The translations under genes were made by a program, and so were the position numbers. Positions 11,301 through 21,110 of a DNA stretch of 64,000 nt are shown here, piece by piece. The stretch is from Pholiota molesta (lineage: Eukaryota > Basidiomycota > Agaricomycetes > Agaricales > Strophariaceae). Positions within the stretch are counted from its first letter, which is position 1. Each line of letters starts with the position of its first letter. The stretch spans positions 62,001-126,000 of the forward strand of contig JACGCK010000105.1 of the NCBI GenBank assembly GCA_014925825.1, read 5' to 3'. Under the pieces are notes generated by a model. It did no database searches. It saw nothing but the letters and a program-made list of their open reading frames with translations, and was not told the DNA's origin.

Positions 11301-12859
11301 GAGTCATATAGAGCGGTCCATGGTCCGTCATCCACGTACATAAGTGCCAGCTTCTGTGGGGAGTTAGCTTCTTGGACGCGTGTATCAAGTTGAATCTTCA
11401 GCACTTCATCAAGGGATTCAGCATGGAGTTCGTATCGTTCTTGATTTTTGAGAGCTGGATTGACATATTCACAAGCCGCATAGCCTGCACACTGGAGGCG
11501 GCTTCTCCGACAGCGGATAGGCTCACCACCAAAAACCGATACCCATGGGCGTGTGTCATTGATGCCACCTCCCGAACATCCAGTCCATGATTCCTGATCC
11601 TATAAATATGCTTCAGTAACGCTGAAATCTCGCTGAAATCATGATTAAACATACAGAATTTTTGATGATTGCATCAACGGTCATTAGTTTCCCATCTTTA
11701 TTTTTGAGATCATATTTTGGATCTGTAAGATCAATAATAAAAGCTCTTCTATCCCGGGGTACAGGCCAATGAGTTGGCAATCCAGTGACATATTCAACAC
11801 AATCCACCAAGCGTTCCCGTGTTATTTGAACATATCCATACTTGACAGTCGAAGAAACATCCTTGTCGAGCCATACACTCGGTGAGACACCTTCCAACTC
11901 CGTTGGGTCGCCTTCGAAGTCGACATCTGAGTCTGAGTCTAAATCTACATAAAGTCATCAGAATTTCCAGATTCAGAATCATCAAATGAACGAAAAAAGC
12001 TTGCCGATTTTGACTTCATCATCCGAGTCAATCTCCTGATCACCGATGAGAGTGTCACTAGTCATTCCATCGTTAATCCTAACAGGAAAGTCAATTGCTT
12101 CTTCATCATCACTTGACAACAATTCCAAAATTTCTTGTCCCTCCTCCATGACTGAACGATACATGGAATGCTGAGCTTTACCAATGTCAAGCCCAGATTC
12201 AGACTTATTTTGCTTTCCTAAGAATACTATCTCAGGTGATGAGCTATGTTCTCTTTTGATGCGCTTGTGCGGCAATTTTGACGCGTCTTCAACTCGTGCT
12301 GGAGATGCCTGGCTCTGGATGAGAACTCTGGACAGCATATGCACTGAGAAAGACACGTACCTCGCGTTTGACACGCTTAACCGAAATTGATGCGTCAGAG
12401 ACGCGTTCGACACACTTGTGCAATTTCAACCCGTCTTCAACTCGTGCGGGAGATGCCTGGCTCTCGATAAGAACTTTGGAAAGCATAGTATGCACTGTGA
12501 GAAAGACACGTACCTCGCGTTTGACGCGCTTAACTGAAATTGACGTGTCGGAGACGCGTTCGACACATGTTGGCGGTGATTCCTTTCACGCGTCAAGGTC
12601 GGAAATATATCAGTATGTAGTGCAAAACGTACCTTCTGGGCTTGTATGAACTTCTTCAAGTCCGAAACGTTGATCCAAGCTGTATCAACAAATTTTTCTG
12701 GGTGCTTGCGAATGAAAGATTCTTGATACATCTGGATTCAAGTCAGTTGTGGCTTAATGAATTCCTATGGCTGGTAATAAATACCTCAGCTCGGAATTCT
12801 TCGATGATACCATTGGGGACTGAGCGAAGAAATAAAGCATCGTCTTCGCTGGGTTTCAT
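8347..12859 (-). CDS. MULE-like transposase, multi-exon
   Basis: The start MKPSEDDALF is at 12859 and the stop at 8347, after GEDNMYA. Many short introns are visible, for example 8844-8903 and one near 9535-9590. Reading along the protein: an acidic, Lys-rich N-terminal region built of repeated exons; a region with HFVSCSGW and an AHIGSKAQHC Cys/His cluster; RHQC...KACVIPNHEKPHTHP (10700-10820), resembling the FLYWCH/WRKY-GCM1 zinc finger of MULE transposases; LEVDTTFKR (about 10190-10215); GVDMELAQVLG (about 9910-9940); NIGEAQHHWTN (about 9389-9415); and a C-terminal tail with a doubled segment of about 43 residues. The candidate catalytic triad is the D of EVDTTFKR, the D of GVDME and the E of GEAQHHW. 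The same protein layout is widespread as 'hypothetical protein' in mushroom genomes (from memory). Exon edges in 10.8-11.7 kb were not resolved. The MULE assignment is inference, supported by the 10-bp target duplication. Confidence 0.75.
8357..8769 (-). repeat. Doubled segment in the transposase C-terminus
   Basis: DVTTTANLYGQQVS is followed by a variable DE, PPTMPTM and IPHTVNAGL, and the whole segment occurs twice in tandem, in frame (about 8525-8635 and 8655-8765). At DNA level the two copies are nearly identical, so this is a recent in-frame duplication of about 130 bp. Confidence 0.75.
12290..12570 (-). repeat. Tandem exon-intron duplication in the transposase N-terminus
   Basis: Two units, each with an exon coding for SQASPARVED...CVERVSD-SISVKRVKRE and an adjoining short intron starting GTACGTGTCTTTCTC, lie head to tail. 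A third, partial unit (VLIQSQASPARVEDASKL) precedes the next exon. Donor and acceptor were duplicated with the exon, so frame is kept. Confidence 0.65.
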
Positions 12860-13124
12860 GGTGACAATGTAGTGGAAGGACAATGGAAGGAATTCGAAGA
12901 ATTCGAGGTGAAACCACATTTCCCACCATTTTTTGTCGAAAATACAGGGCTATAGTGCTCAAATCCTTGTATATTGGGTGGATATATGTTTATTCATACA
13001 AAATAGCCTTATTCAGATCTAAAAACACGACATAACAGGCGGAATTTTCTCGATAGGGAGGCGGAAGTGACCGATTAGGCAGACGGAGGAGGAATGGATC
13101 AGACACCTGAACGGATCAGTATGA

Positions 13125-13260
13125 ACGGGTGAATGTGAGTGTGATCTGTGCCGAATGTGGGTTTGCCTTGCCGAGCTGAGAGTTCGGCCGACTAAGTGTG
13201 AATGTGAGGGCACGAGTGTGAGTGTGAGCAGGTGGGGCCAGTATGAGTGTGTCGCATATT
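13125..13260 (-). repeat. Subterminal CACACTCACACTC array, right
   Basis: On the + strand it appears as gtgaatgtgagtgtg, gtgtgaatgtgag, gagtgtgagtgtgag and gtatgagtgtgtcgc, the reverse complement of the left array. It is less regular and has fewer copies. Confidence 0.7.
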
Positions 13261-13269
13261 GTATATCCT
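13239..13269 (-). repeat. Terminal inverted repeat, right end of element 1
   Basis: The reverse complement of the left end: cagtatgagtgtgtcg followed by the diverged outer part catattgtatatcct. It abuts the right copy of the target duplication. Confidence 0.7.
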
Positions 13270-13279
13270 CCCACCTTAG
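13270..13279 (+). repeat. Target site duplication, right copy (element 1)
   Basis: Exact copy of cccaccttag, directly after the right terminal repeat and directly before cgctggacatc, where repeat copy 4 resumes. Confidence 0.85.
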
Positions 13280-14300
13280 CGCTGGACATCAAACCTTTCC
13301 ATCCACTTCCTTACAAGCACGACCTCAGGAGATATCCAAACCAGCTGCGTGCTCTGACTGGAGTGTCAAATAATATGCCCATGAGGCCTTGGGAGTTCAA
13401 GCTAAGTAACATCTTCTTCCTTTGTGCCCATACCTCGCGCCCACCTGCCGCATGATGTCTTCCTACGTCCTTTTGCTTCCCGTACGCTCAGACAACGCTG
13501 CGAACTCCAGAGAGGACGTGCCTAACAGCATAATCTGCACCCCGTGGCTCGCAACTCCCTATGTTGCTTGTTTGTGTCGTCTTGCATCCTTCGACAGCGT
13601 CACCACGTTGACGATCTATGTACATGACAACACGGCGGGGACCATATCGATCGAAAAGTGGACGTCACTGCTGGAGGCAATGGCTGTTTCTTTTGGAAAC
13701 AGCCTATTGTGAACAGGTTTCAAGGCTGTTCCCGAAGTTTTTTCTGGGAACAGCCTATGCAACAGGTTAAAAATACACTTTTCCCGGGCTGTTTTCACAT
13801 GGAACAATGATCACCTCCAGCAGTGCGTCCTCTCTTCAGGAGCGCAGGCTGCAGAGACCGATACGCTTCTATATGTCGTGCCATTTCTTGCTGAATATGA
13901 CGCATGAGGCACCACTCTTCCACTGCCCACACATAACGCTCATCGTACTCCGCCAAACGCGATCGGATATCCGGCGTATCTTGTATACGGGTCCACACTC
14001 TAAAGACGATTCAGACATTGTCCATGACGTACTTTGGATCCCGCGACCAGGAACCCGTAGCGCTCTCTGCTGCTCGTCCGCCTCGTCTTGCGCTGCCTGA
14101 CAGCGCCGCCCGGGGTGCTGACGATGTTGTTGGCATCTTGGGGCGGGCCAAATACCGTGGATTTAATGTGTGTCCTCTCTTGCATGTAGTCCGGTGCTGG
14201 TGCTCGGTGGACGGATACTATTTCACGTTGGTATCCCGTCCGCGCTCGCTGAACACGTAGGATTACCAACCTTTATATCAGTCTCCACTATGTGTATGTA
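13280..14300 (+). repeat. Compound repeat copy 4, right part
   Basis: It resumes with agcgctggacatc and continues with the blocks aagctaagtaacatcttctt, ccagagaggacgtgcctaac, gcaactccctatgttgctt and ctctcttcaggagcgcaggc. These align with 18420-18700 and 22190-22480. A tail at 14085-14260 aligns with 38610-38760. A 90-bp piece near 13690-13800 with repeated ggaacagcctat words has no partner. Confidence 0.65.
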
Positions 14301-14372
14301 CACGCGTAATGGCTCATACACAGACAGTAGTATTTATTCCGATTCTATTGTCTTGAAAGGCTACAATTAAAA

Positions 14373-14877
14373 TCACTTGTTTGTGGACTCTTGAATGTTC
14401 ACTTTGAAACTGTTGAATGTACATATATCCCCCTTTGGATCCTCTTTCATCTCGCCAAGGCGGCATGTACCATGCTCCAACCAGTTCGCCCAAAATGTAG
14501 TGGGGTTGTCGACATCTATCCATCCGCCTATGAGAACTGCGCTTCCAAGTTCCACCACAAAAAATGTTACGCGCAGACACACCATCGTAGCACGGCCACA
14601 CCCCGGCCGTGCACACGTCGCGCGCAATGGCCAGCAGCATCTTGTCGGTGGACTCTGGCATCGGCATCCGGGTCAGCGCCACCGCGTCGTCCCCACCCGC
14701 CATCACAATGATGAGATTGAGGTCCCCGTTTAGTTCGAAGCCGTTTGCGATGTACCTGTACGACTCTCGTTCAATGCATTTGATAATGGCGGGTTTACAC
14801 CCCGTAGGGTCCGCGCAGTTCAACGATGTGGCGATCTTGTCGTTGTCTAGCCTGTATCCTTTGAGATAAAGAGGCAT
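14373..14877 (-). pseudogene. Frameshifted paralogue of the 149-aa unknown protein
   Basis: It starts MPLYLKGYRLDNDKIA and follows the intact paralogue at 44583-45032 closely through VCTAGVWPCYDG. The frame is then lost: the continuing similarity (AVLIGGWIDVDNPTTFWANW, then HGTCRLGEMKEDPKG) lies in another frame of the same strand, ending near 14373. Indels in the stretch near 14560-14590 explain the shift. Function of the family is unknown; no signal peptide, membrane span or known motif was seen. An intron instead of a frameshift is unlikely because the intact copy has none. Confidence 0.65.
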
Positions 14878-14879
14878 GT

Positions 14880-15226
14880 TTCACGATTTGTTGGGTGTTG
14901 AAAGTTGGGGCGAATCGGCGATAGGGCTCAGCTATCCATTCCGCATCATCAGCGATTTAGCGCTTTCAGCACCCACGCGGGCCGATGCTCACCTATACAC
15001 AGCGCCCCAAGTCTTGTGTGCGTTGATACGCGGTGTTTAGAGCTCGGTTACGCGCGTACGTCCCGTCATGTTCGTTTCGCGAGATGAGGAGGTAAGTAGG
15101 GGGAAGAACACCAACGCTAGGTTCGGAACAAGCCGACCCACTCTGAGAATTAAACCGCGTGACATAAACGTCGCTTCTCTTCCACGCTCCCATCACATCC
15201 CCTATCCTCAACCCCCTCACCTCATA
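14880..15226. other. Intergenic between divergent ORFs
   Basis: Sequence between the minus-strand pseudogene start (14877) and the plus-strand ORF start (15227). The pyrimidine- and C-rich run at 15180-15225 resembles a fungal 5' leader. No TATA box was identified. Confidence 0.3.
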
Positions 15227-15844
15227 ATGTCAGACTCAGACACCTCAATCATCGAGCCCCCGCTCGCCGCCATCGCTGCCCTAATGGCCCACCCGCCCTT
15301 CGTCCCCCTCACCTCCACCTACCCCCTGCCCGCCGCCTTCCGCAGCGCCCTAGCGCACCAGCTCAACACGTGGCGGGAGGCGCACCACACCGCCACGCGC
15401 GGCAGACGCAGCCTGCTCTCCGCCAAGGTCTTCATGCCAGACAGACAGCTGAACGCGCTCGCGGACTACGGCGGGGCCTTCCTGCGCGCCGCGGAGATCA
15501 CGCCGGTGCTCATCCTGCGCGTGACGCCGTGGGATCTGGCCGGCGAGGACGAGCTGCGGGAGGTGGCACAGGTCATCGGGCGCTGGTGCGCCGAGGTCTC
15601 GCCGCAGATAGGGCTGTCCCAGGGGAAGAAGAAGGCGAGAAGGAAGAAGAAGAATACGAAGCCGATCTCCCAGCCTGCCGGGGCGGCGTCAGACTCCACG
15701 CCTGCTCCGTCTGATGTCCAGGGCAATGGTGCGTGTTCATTCTTTTTTGGTTGCTGTTCTCGCTCTGACATCGCCCGGACGACGCGGTACGGACAGTCTC
15801 TGCAGACCCATAGTGCAGACGATGACGGGAGCCCGAGATCTTAG
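15227..15844 (+). CDS. Unknown GC-rich protein, possible helicase-tail fragment
   Basis: This 205-residue frame starts MSDSDTSIIEPPLAAIAAL at 15227. Codon choice is strongly C/G-ending, as expected for a real gene here and unlike the surrounding repeats. The middle is helical (TWREAHHTATRG, DRQLNALADYGGAFLRAAE, TPWDLAGEDELREVAQVIG) and is followed by a Lys/Arg-rich stretch (GKKKARRKKKNTK) that could be a nuclear signal. A GTGCGT donor near 15730 and a CTGCAG acceptor near 15804 would give a shorter C-terminus. The helical part reminds me of the C-terminal tail of RecQ-like helicase proteins in mushrooms, but no helicase motif is present upstream; it would be a detached fragment. Identity is uncertain. 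Confidence 0.45.
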   Translation: MSDSDTSIIEPPLAAIAALMAHPPFVPLTSTYPLPAAFRSALAHQLNTWREAHHTATRGRRSLLSAKVFMPDRQLNALADYGGAFLRAAEITPVLILRVTPWDLAGEDELREVAQVIGRWCAEVSPQIGLSQGKKKARRKKKNTKPISQPAGAASDSTPAPSDVQGNGACSFFFGCCSRSDIARTTRYGQSLQTHSADDDGSPRS

Positions 15845-15849
15845 AGCGT

Positions 15850-16680
15850 GCTTCCCGCAAGTCTCCTTGCTTCTCTCTCCCGCCTCAACACCTATGAGGC
15901 CCCTCCGCCGAGAAGGACCTCCCTTCTCTCCACGCCGAACCAAGCCAATGCACACCTCGCGCTGGGCAAGTCCGTACGGTTTATCATGCACTCGCAGCTC
16001 GCACCCTGTACGCCGCACAGTGCGGTCGGCCACGCCACCCACATGCGCTCCGTCCGCGCGCGTGTGCGCGCCACTCAGCAGGATTGAAAGCCACACCCGC
16101 ACGCTCCCCACCCAACCAACCCACGCACGGATCCCAACCACCCACGCCGGTACCCACCTGCATCTATACCACGCCGCCCGCTCCCACATTCCATCCAGAG
16201 CATTCACCGTACCGACACCCACCCCTGCCGTACACGCCGCGCGCCCGGTATGTGGACCTGCAGCGTCCGTTTTCACCTCGCTCACCGACCTGGCGCGGAT
16301 GGGTGCCTCTAAAACGCGTGTGGTGTGTGGTGGCGCTTCGGATTGGGCTGCACGTCGGATGGATGGATCGGCGTGAGGAGGAGCCATGGGTCAGTGGTGG
16401 TATTTGGCGTTCGTAGGAACGTACGTAGCACTCTCATGGGAGAGCAACGGATCGTATCATATGTATTTGTAAACTTGTTCATCGATGGAATACTGACATT
16501 TGATTAAGTACACTGCGCTATGATTGCAATTAAAAACAAATGGCGCGTTCATAGTCGCGGTGTATGTACGCTAACGTAGTTGAAAGAACAAGCTGACGTA
16601 GTTGAAAGAACAATCTGTCGCGCACACTGGTCCATTCCATGCGGAAGGAATAGGTTGGTAGGAACGATTTACTTACTCGA
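15850..16680. other. GC-rich stretch, no supported gene
   Basis: Long frames exist on both strands at once (C- and G-rich repeats of CACCC/CCACG type), so none is trusted. A catgcgctccgtccgcgcgc word near 16040 links it to 6267. From 16500 to 16680 a word cgtagttgaaagaac is repeated twice (near 16576 and 16598). Confidence 0.4.
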
Positions 16681-17280
16681 GACGCCTCAACGCGAGAAGG
16701 GATTCCAGATTGAATCATCGTCGCTTCAGTAGCTTTCCCCGACACTCGACGGAAATGCACCTCCGAGGACCCAGCGTCCGCGGGGTGTACGATAGAGAAT
16801 TAATGCAGGCGTCATCACACCCATGATCACCCAGAGTGCGATCAACGATTCTGCGAGAAAGAATTCAAACCCATATGAACCGTGCACGAAACACGCGCCG
16901 CAACGCGCGATAGAAAAACACGCAAATATCCGCGAAAAAGAAACGAAGACCATCAAGAGCGCGAGTGACGGCCCACGTCCCGCGCCAGCGCGCGCAGGCT
17001 CGAACTCGTCGTCCACCATCAAACACCGCACATGTCTTTGGGAAAATTGACAATCGCTAAGATGATCGGTCCCGTTCGTCTGTGACTGGTCGACCATACC
17101 TCAGCGCTCGAGATCAACCAAGGACGTGCGGTGTGGACGTGATGGAGTGGATATGACAGCTTCGCCTCTCAGGCTCCAGCCTCAGCCTTCGTGTCCCAAG
17201 CGCACTACTTAGATGTGTAGCAAGCGGAACAGATACCAACATAGCATGTCCAGTGCATCGTTCGTCGCAAATCACCACCA
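16680..17280 (+). repeat. Upstream module of the compound repeat, copy b
   Basis: It shares the same series of words as 6830-7560 and 20750-21110, including accatcaaacaccgcacat (17018), ctaagatgatcgg, accatacctcagcgctcgag (17095) and acgtgcggtgtggacg. It is followed by repeat copy 5. Confidence 0.65.
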
Positions 17281-17599
17281 GCAGCACGGTGTGCGTCGTA
17301 GAGAAATGGAACCCGTCTCCAACCGCAATGGCATTGGGAGGAATGCACCCGCTCGACCGTTCAATGCGCTGTGAGTCGCACGCGTCTTTGACCCAGCTTC
17401 GTCAAAGAGACAAGACGGAACATGTTGCACATGGCGCATGGATGCCGTATGCACTGCGTCCAGGAGTCGCGTGGGTAGTGCTGAATAGAGGCGGAGAGAA
17501 GACAACGAAATGCGCCGTATCCGATTCAGAGAGAGCGAGGGAGTCGTTCCGAGGTGGTGGTGGTTGGTGAAGCCGAGAGTACAGGCACAAGGCAGGTCC

Positions 17600-18900
17600 T
17601 GGCAGGACCGTGAAGCGGCTGGCACGGAATTAACGGGCCGCTATCTCTGATTGCTTGCGCATCGCCCGTTCTCGACCTAAATCATTCTCATACCACCCAC
17701 ATCTTTCTCCGCCCACCAGACCCCACTTCAGCTTGTCTATGGACAGCCGCTCTACTCCGTACTCTTTCTTACGAACAATATCTCGCACACGGATCTGTAC
17801 CATTTATCGCCTACCTATCGACGAACAGCGGCGCTGTTCCCGCTGTAAATCCAACGTTGAATCCATGGGACCATGTTGAGTTTTCTCTCTGTTTCCTCTG
17901 TATCCGTCCCACCGGCGCATCCCTCTACCGAATCATTCTCAAGAGCGCACATGCCCACGGTATACTTTGGATCCTACAGACGCGCAACGCCTCATGTTGT
18001 GCGTCTGCCCGTCTTGCATTGCTTGACGTGTCGCCACGGTGTTGACGATGTCCTCGACACCGTGGCGGGGGCCAAATGTATCTCCCGCAATTAAATTTGG
18101 GCGGTGTGTGCTCTTCCGGGGTGTGGGCTGTGGTGGTGGCTGGCATCGGATGGGGACGATTTCCCATGATGTATGATGTACCAATGGTGTTCTGCTGATC
18201 ATGGTGGATGAGGCACCGCGCCGCATGTGTTGCACGGCCGTACATCGCCAAATTCGCAAATATATTTGCCCCGCAGAAGAGCCCGCCAAGCATTTGCCAT
18301 TAGCTTCTTGCTTGAAGGCTTTTCTGGGCTACGCCACTTGCATCTGTGCTATTTGGCGATTGACGAAACTGCACAGCGGTACTCTGTCACGATTGAATGT
18401 TGGCTCGTGGATTCAAGCTAAGCAAAATGTTCTTCCATTGTACACATACCTCGCGCCCACCTCCCGCATAATATCCCCCCATGTCGTTTTGCTTTCCCTG
18501 CACGCTCCGCCAACGCTGCGAACTCTAGAGGGGACGCGCCTAAAAGCATAATCTGCACCCTGTGACTCGCAACTCCCTATGTTGCTTGTCTGTTTCGTCA
18601 TGCATCGTCCGACAGCGTCGCCACGTTGACGCTCTATCAAAACGGCGGGGCCCATATTCGCTTCGAAAATCGCCCTCCTCTCTTCAGGAACGCAGGCTGC
18701 AGCGACGGATACCCTTCGATATGCCATGCCACGCCTTGCTGAATCGACGCCGCCCCAGCGTCCGCTGCCCGCACATCGCACTTCGCCGAACGCGCAGATC
18801 TCAGTTGGCCCTCAGGGAGACCCTGCTAGCACTCGCATTCGCGTATTGCTCGCAGACTCGCCTGATTGAAGTCCACTCTTTAACTGCATGTTTGGCGATG
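17600..18900 (+). repeat. Compound repeat copy 5
   Basis: The core is altered (tgattgcttgcgcatcgcc near 17648). Downstream blocks are well kept: tactttggatcc near 17961, the block at 17950-18280 matching copy 1, ctctagaggggacgcg near 18523 and ctctcttcaggaacgcaggc near 18682. Confidence 0.65.
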
Positions 18901-19240
18901 ACATCGCGTAGGCAGGTTCATTGTGCGCTGGTGCGGCACAATTGCCCCGTAGAGCCATTGTGTAGATGAAAGAACACATCAGATCCTGGGGCATGCTTCC
19001 AGCAATCAGCTCCGGCGTGGTGGACGCTTGGAGGGGCAAGATGATTTTCGCGTTTTCAATGTCGCTGCTGACCCCATCGCGTAGATCTCTTGATGTGCGA
19101 ACCACTCCAGCATCCTTACCGATACACCACCACACTTGGACAGAGAAGACATCTCGGATGCGCTCACGAATTCTGGGTCGAGGTTCGCTTATCCAGGGGT
19201 TCCGTCCATTGACCACGACGGTTGAACCAATCAGGAACAA
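18812..19240 (-). CDS. Possible gene fragment, unknown
   Basis: A 142-residue frame reading FLIGSTVVVNGRNPWISEPR...QASTTPELIAGSMPQDLM has a composition more like protein than its neighbours. Its last third overlaps the end of repeat copy 5 and is probably read-through. No start region with a leader or upstream exon could be found; the sequence above 19250 is AT-rich and closed. I do not recognise the protein. It may be a relic. Confidence 0.3.
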   Translation of the reverse strand: MFLIGSTVVVNGRNPWISEPRPRIRERIRDVFSVQVWWCIGKDAGVVRTSRDLRDGVSSDIENAKIILPLQASTTPELIAGSMPQDLMCSFIYTMALRGNCAAPAHNEPAYAMSSPNMQLKSGLQSGESASNTRMRVLAGSP

Positions 19241-19249
19241 GCGAAGTGG

Positions 19250-20014
19250 AAATCTACTACTACATACGTAATAAATAAATAAAATGAATGAAAGGATATT
19301 AAACCGCTCGAAACAATGTCTGCATTGACGAAAACTGCATATAACCCACGAACGATAACTCAGAGCGCCGGCTCAGGAATCGCACGGCACTTCTTCCTTT
19401 AGATACACCGATGCACTTCGACCGTCCAGAATTTACACGAACAGCATCCTTCCGCCCGCATCAGAAGGGGGCACGGAACGAACGAAAACGTGTACTTGAC
19501 GAGCAGCGCAAGAACGATGACTACGGGATGCGTGAAAGATACGGGATGCGTGAAAGGCAACATCAACATGCAAGGGCAACGATCATCCACGCACGGAATT
19601 CTGGGCAGGGGCAACGGGGCACCCCGCGTTGTAGTAGTGGCCTCTGGCCCGAGCTGGCCGAGCGTCGATTAGATTAGATTGCACTCAGTAGCACAGCATC
19701 CTGTCCGTATATAGACCCTCGCCGTCACGCAGACCGAATCCATCCCTCTTGGCTCTTGCCATCGCGTGCTCAGCCTGTCCGCACAGCGCGCTCGACGCGT
19801 TATCCGAGCCCTGCCAGCCCACGCATCCTAGAGTAGGTCTGACTGGCCTACTCCAGCGTCGACACACTTGCGCCCACGGAAGCGCATCAGTGCTCTGTCC
19901 TCTGAGCTTCGCACGACGACAACAACATCGACGGGGCCCCGAATCAGCCTCGATAGCGATAGATCACAAAATGCATGGGCTGTAGATGGAATTCGCGGGA
20001 GAGAATGGAGAATG

Positions 20015-20020
<6 letters not shown>
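19250..20020. other. Intergenic, nothing recognised
   Basis: Open frames here are not conserved. A short direct repeat (acgggatgcgtgaaag, twice near 19523-19556) is the only structure seen. Confidence 0.35.

Positions 20021-20083
<63 letters not shown>
20017..20083 (+). repeat. (GA)n microsatellite, about 66 bp
   Basis: An almost uninterrupted run of ga/ag dinucleotides. It creates false Ser/Leu and Arg/Glu frames on the two strands. The same position in module copies a and b has only a short gagaga piece (near 7248), so the run expanded in this copy. Confidence 0.95.
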
Positions 20084-20087
<4 letters not shown>

Positions 20088-20099
20088 ATAAGTCTCCGC

Positions 20100-20340
20100 A
20101 TGTTCTCCCGTACCAGCGCGCGCAGTCTCGGACTGATCGTCCACCATCAAACACCGCACATATCGTGGGAAAACACCCACATCGCTAAGATGATCGAGCC
20201 CGTTCGTCTATGACCGCTCGACCATACCTCAGCGCTCGAGATCAACCAATGACGTGCGGTGTTGACGGGATGCTGGACCGGATACCACAGCTTCGCCTCT
20301 AAGCTTCAGCGTCCGTGTCCCAAGCAAGTGAAAAGATCGA
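20100..20340 (+). repeat. Upstream module of the compound repeat, partial copy c
   Basis: Contains accatcaaacaccgcacat near 20142, gctaagatgatcgagcccgt, accatacctcagcgctcgag and acgtgcggtgttgacggg, aligning with 17018-17160. It ends near 20340 without the rest of the unit. Confidence 0.65.
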
Positions 20341-20750
20341 AAAAGAGAAGGACAACGATAAAAGCATGTCGAACTCGTCGAACTAAAGGGAAATCATCCA
20401 CACGACACCGGCCCCATGCAGCGGTCGGCTGCGCATCCATCCATCCATATCTGCCATGCAAGCGCGGCGGGAAGCGATCGTCGACGGATGGCGCGGCCAG
20501 TTAAGCGAGCTGCAAATGGATGGCGAGATGGGTGCGGGTGTGGGTGGGGAGTGGGATTGACAGTGGACTGCGGGGCGGTATGTATGAGCGGGGATAAAAC
20601 GAAAGGAAATCGATGGAATACACGCATCCTTCCCCAAATGCCCCTCCACGAACCGCCCGAATCCTACAGCACGCCCTCGTCCTCCGCCGAGACTGAATCG
20701 TCGCTTAAAGAATGGAGGACGTGAGGAGGGAACGAAGGTCAACGTCCCGT
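20340..20750. other. Spacer between two module copies
   Basis: GC-rich spacer with several chance frames on both strands. No support for a gene. Confidence 0.3.
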
Positions 20751-21110
20751 ATGTTCTCCCGCGCCAGTGCGCGCAGCCTCCGACTCGTCGTCCACCATCA
20801 AACACCGCACATGTCTTTAGGGGCCAATATTATCGCTAAGAATAATCGGGCCCGTTCCTCTGGGACCGGTCGACCATACCTCAGCGCTCGAGATCGACCA
20901 ACGACGTGCGGTGTGGACGGGATGGACTGGATACTACAGCTTCGCCTCAGCGCCTCAGCTTGCCGTGTTCCAAGCCCGCTAAGCAAGTGGAATGATTAAA
21001 CGAGAAGGATAACGATGATGCAAACATGCCCCGTGCTTCGTATATCGCAAATCCCCCACCAGCAGCCTCGGAGCTCTTGGCAGAGGAGCGGAACCTCGCC
21101 CAACATGATG
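20750..21110 (+). repeat. Upstream module of the compound repeat, copy d
   Basis: Same words as copies b and c (accatcaaacaccgcacatg near 20796, accatacctcagcgctcgag near 20874), followed by the accagcagcctcggagctct block near 21058 that pairs with 17276. It precedes repeat copy 6. Confidence 0.65.

Larger units (their letters stand above)
8001..13269. mobile_element. Element 1: 5.27 kb DNA transposon, MULE-like
   Basis: Both boundaries can be set to the base. A perfect 10-bp duplication (cccaccttag) flanks the element, and removing the element plus one copy rejoins repeat copy 4 into a sequence that aligns with copies 6 and 7. The ends form degenerate inverted repeats sharing CGACACACTCA-ACTG, followed on each side by arrays of CACACTCACACT-type words. 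Inside is one long minus-strand gene with introns (8347-12859). A 9-10 bp duplication and the protein layout (Cys/His region, then a D-D-E core) are what Mutator/MULE elements show. The frames that could be followed are free of stops, so the element may be young or still active, but this is not shown. The left 8001-8346 is inverted repeat and 3' flank; the right 12860-13269 is promoter and inverted repeat. Confidence 0.8.

Noticed and set aside
11398..11652. Stop codon at the end of NPLMKC as a break in the transposase
   Set aside because: Another frame (ALKNQERYELHAESLDEVLK) continues directly, so an unresolved intron is a simpler explanation than a nonsense mutation.
15714..16387. Overlapping 216-220 codon frames on both strands
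   Set aside because: CACCC-type low-complexity composition explains them; the + one begins inside a probable intron.
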